Assembly: GCA_016713275.1 (NCBI GenBank)
Contig: JADJPL010000009.1
Location: 1 to 19,382, forward strand
Origin: Haliscomenobacter sp.
GTDB taxonomy: Bacteria > Bacteroidota > Bacteroidia > Chitinophagales > Saprospiraceae
Direction of reading: 5' to 3'
DNA: 19,382 nt
A program made the translations under genes and the position numbers. Shown in pieces: positions 17,031 to 19,382 of the stretch (position 1 is its first letter; each line of letters opens with the position of its first letter). The notes under the pieces were generated by a model. The model saw only the letters and a program-made list of their open reading frames with translations. It searched no databases and was not told where the DNA came from.

Positions 17031-17557
17031 GGAAGGCTTTGGTAAGGGAGCCAATCGCCCCTTTGCTGGCGGCGTAGCCCGGCACGTTGATTCCACCCTG
17101 AAACGTCAGCAGGGAAGCGGTGAAGATGATCTTCCCGCTTCCCTGATCGACCATCCGCTTGCCGATCTCGCGGGTCAGGATAAGCTGGCATTCACAGTTG
17201 ATCTCGATGACCTTATCCCAATAGTCGTCCGGGTGTTCTGCCGCCGGGGCCGAAGAATGGTCCTGAGTTGTTTACCAGGATATCGACCACGGGAAAATCG
17301 GCGTACGGCTTCTATGAAATCGTACAATTCCGCCCGTACGCTAAAATCGCACTGGTAGGGAAAAAACCGGCGGCCCAGCGCCGCTGTTTCTTCGGCTACA
17401 GCGCTGCCTTCCGCGTTCATGGAGTTGGCCACGCCGATGATGTCGGCCCCGGCTTCGAAAGCCAGCGCCAGGGCCACTTCAACTTTGCCGATGCCCCGGC
17501 ACACAACCGTTACCAGGGCTACTTTACCTTCAAACTAAATTGGTCCAGAATAGTCAT
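17030..17557 (-). pseudogene. kduD: 2-dehydro-3-deoxy-D-gluconate 5-dehydrogenase, C-terminus lost, frameshifted
   Basis: A short-chain dehydrogenase of uronate breakdown, oxidising or reducing 2-dehydro-3-deoxygluconate at C5. The start is ATG 17557 (MTILDQFSLK), 2 bases after the KduI stop. Visible pieces are CRGIGK of the nucleotide-binding glycine motif, ADIIGVANSM, ALGRRFF, MVDQGSGKIIFTASLLTFQG with the catalytic Ser, and VPGYAASKGAIGSLTKAF with the YxxxK pair. Family members continue for about 85 residues (ANEW..NVNAIAPGY), but here the likeness stops at TKAF (about 17030) and unrelated sequence follows. The active site is present, but the C-terminal substrate-side part is missing. It follows KduI, with ExuT before it, in an operon for pectin/uronate use. 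Confidence 0.75.
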
Positions 17558-17559
17558 CG

Positions 17560-18393
17560 TTAGAGGAGTTGTTTGGGTTCTTTATCCATATCAGTGTATT
17601 CCTGGTTTTCGCCGCCCATCCCCCAAATGAAGGTATACGCGTTGGTGCCTACCCCCGAATGGATCGACCATTCCGGAGAGATTACCGCCTGGAGTCGTTG
17701 CGCATGATCAGGTGCCGGGTTTTCTGCTGACTCGCCCATCAGATGCACCATGGCTGGTCGTCGGCCAGGTTGAAGTAAGTACACTTCATTGCGGCGGTAA
17801 TGGGTATGCGGAAGAAACGTATTCCAGGTACTTGGGCTGATGAGTTCCGTCAGGCCCATCACCAGCTGGCAGAGTTTGCACCCAGGAGGTCACAATGTGC
17901 TGGTAGATATTCCGGCGGTTGGCTGTCGCGTGCTCGCCCAATTCCAGGGGCGCCACCGCTTGGTGCGGGATTAAGGCCGGCGGATACACCGCATGGGCAT
18001 AAACGGAGTTGAAGTAAAACTTGGCCGGCTCGGCGCCGGAATCGCTGCGGAAGACCAGCTCCCGGGTTCCTTTGCCCATAAAGCGCATCCTTGAACCCCA
18101 GGGAAAAGCTACCCCATCCCCGGAAGCCATGCCGGGGCCGCCCGTTAATGATCCCCATTTCCCTCCGTTCCAGGAAAAAGAGGCTTTCGTCAGGTCCTCA
18201 AAAGCGGGCATAGCCAGGGCTTCGCCAACTGGCTGCGCGCCCGATGACAAACCGGTCCTGCATGGAATACGTCACCGAAATATGATCCAGGGCGAAAAAT
18301 ACCGTCTACCAAAAATTTTCCCGAAACTGGGAGGTATTAAACCCCTTCATTTCATCCGCACTGCGGAAAACCGAATGGAAATGGACGGGTCAT
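17560..18393 (-). CDS. kduI: 5-keto-4-deoxyuronate isomerase, frameshifted
   Basis: Converts 5-keto-4-deoxyuronate to 3-deoxy-D-glycero-2,5-hexodiulosonate in the breakdown of pectin and other uronic polymers. Recognised from FRENF (about 18320), DRFVIG, GEALAMPAFEDLTKASF, MGKGTRELVFRSDSGAEPAK, FYFNSVYAHAVYPP, ANRRNIYQHIVTSWVQT, MGLTELISPSTWNTFLPHTH and AVISPEWSIHSGVGTNAYTF. The metal ligands HTH..RNE and the later His of WSIHSG are present. About 280 residues in total, normal for the family, with shifts near 18260, 18150 and 17860. The exact start is unclear because of a frameshift; residues SISIRFSADEM can be read upstream. Ends at TAA 17560, next to KduD. Confidence 0.85.
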
Positions 18394-18417
18394 AGGATAG
18401 ATAGTAAAGACTTGGTT

Positions 18418-19382
18418 TTAACTATAAACGGGCTTCAAATCATCTTCCAACGGCGTCATCTTCGGCATGAGCAAATTGCGCTACGCCCAGCACCGTGGTG
18501 ATACATCAACCCGGCGATCAGGAACGCGAAGAAGTAAGCGCCGGGGCCGGAAGCGGTCAGCAGTTCGCCCAGCGTAATATGGGCTGCCAGACCGGCAAAG
18601 CGCCCATAAGCGCCGCCGATGCCCTGCTACCGTGGCGGTTGCTTTCTTCGGAAACACATCAGATACCAACGTAAAGACGTTCGCCGACCAGGCCTGGTGG
18701 CCGCCTGCTTTCTAAAGCAATTAAAGCAACGGCAAGCCACTTGTTGTCCGTTAGGGTAACGAACATGACCGGGAGGCCCTGATCGAGGCGCAGATCGGTA
18801 ACGTGATCTTTCTGGCTTTATTCACACTCAGCCACGGTTCATGGAAAGCCAGACCAACCAGCCGCCTGCGATGCTGCCGACATCGGCGACGACGTATATG
18901 ATGATCGGCGACAAACCCAGGCCCCTGATGTTCAGCCCGAACGTTTCGGCGATGTATTTTCCTCCCCAGAGCAAATAGAACCACCACACGGCGTCGGTCA
19001 GTTTGGCGATGGCAAAGGCCCAGGTGCGAGGGCGGCGGAAGCGCCTTTCCCCAGGGACTTTTCGCCGTGGTTTCTTCTCATTGGAATCGCTCTTGATATA
19101 AGCCAGTTCTGAAGCGCTGAGCTTGGGATGTTCTAGGGGTTTGCGGTAGATAGAGAGCCAACCAACGACCCAAATGAGCGCTGAACTCGCCCGTCGTCAG
19201 GAACGCGTATTGCCAGAATTATATGTCCCCGTATCCGGAAACGATCAGCGGGATGATCAGGGGCGCCATGATGGCTCCTACGTTGGAACCCGCATTGAAA
19301 ATACCCGTAGCAGACGCCCGTTCCTTTTTGGGAACCACTCGGCCACGGTTTTGATGCAGGAAGGGAGATTGCCGGATTCCCC
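18418..19382 (-). CDS. hexuronate-type MFS transporter, partial at window end and frameshifted
   Basis: The C-terminal two thirds of a major facilitator of the anion:cation symporter (ExuT) type that imports hexuronates. Readable pieces are VAEWFPKRERASATGIFNAG near 19350, NVGAIMAPLIIPLIVSGYG, AKLTDAVWWFYLLWGGKYIA (about 18980), ETFGLNIRGLGLSPIIIYVV, ADVGSIAGGWLVWLSM, then after shifts near 18835 and 18660 ITLGELLTASGPGAYFFAF and an end DDLKPVYS-TAA at 18418. The N-terminus lies beyond the window. Its position ahead of KduI and KduD suggests uptake of uronates or unsaturated uronate products. Confidence 0.8.

Noticed and set aside
1..19382. CRISPR arrays, tRNA or rRNA genes
   Set aside because: No regularly spaced repeats of CRISPR type and no cloverleaf or rRNA signatures were seen on either strand.

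Overview
The window looks like Bacteroidota DNA, most plausibly Saprospiria/Lewinella-like. The clues are GG-leader peptide and C39-VKOR genes of Bacteroidota type, TlpA-like secreted thioredoxins, a multicopy AAA ATPase/PD-(D/E)XK gene, and an ExuT-KduI-KduD uronate set. The taxonomic placement is inference. Almost everything is on the minus strand; the IS630 element at the left edge is the exception. Many genes, including ordinary metabolic ones, carry scattered 1-base indels, so several proteins are readable only by joining frames. This looks more like uncorrected long-read error than wholesale gene decay, but some breaks (IS insertion, truncations, lost start codons) appear real.

Layout from right to left, the direction of transcription: a hexuronate MFS transporter (partial), KduI and a 3'-truncated KduD (19382-17030); a rearranged junction with a strong hairpin (17030-16713); a 3' fragment of the ATPase/nuclease gene (copy C); TlpA-2; a small secreted protein X-2; a second, heavily frameshifted ATPase/nuclease (copy B); a short secreted-protein remnant; then the central cluster (11737-4716). 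The cluster is a peptidase-containing ABC transporter, an HlyD-type fusion protein, an HTH protein, a GG-leader cysteine-rich peptide, TlpA-3, and a C39-like/VKOR/thioredoxin protein split by an in-frame TAG. After it come the start of a fourth TlpA gene (TlpA-4), broken where ATPase copy A begins; then TlpA-1, the start of protein X-1, and an IS630 insertion that cuts X-1.

The central cluster reads as a peptide export system coupled to oxidative folding. A 72-residue precursor with a double-glycine leader and seven cysteines, four of them spaced exactly C-x5-C-x5-C-x5-C, would be cleaved and exported by the C39 ABC transporter with HlyD. Disulfide chemistry would come from TlpA-type thioredoxins (CKPC, CSPC) and a VKOR-thioredoxin (CPFC plus CPPC). 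The HTH protein is a candidate regulator. I see no lanthipeptide synthetase or radical SAM enzyme, so disulfides are the simplest modification to propose.

The cluster is flanked by two copies of a roughly 2.2-kb block (1101-3395 and 14527-16713) containing X, TlpA, a conserved hairpin-bearing spacer and the 3' end of the ATPase/nuclease gene. The ATPase/nuclease gene behaves as a sharply bounded repeated unit with a conserved hairpin just before its start codon.
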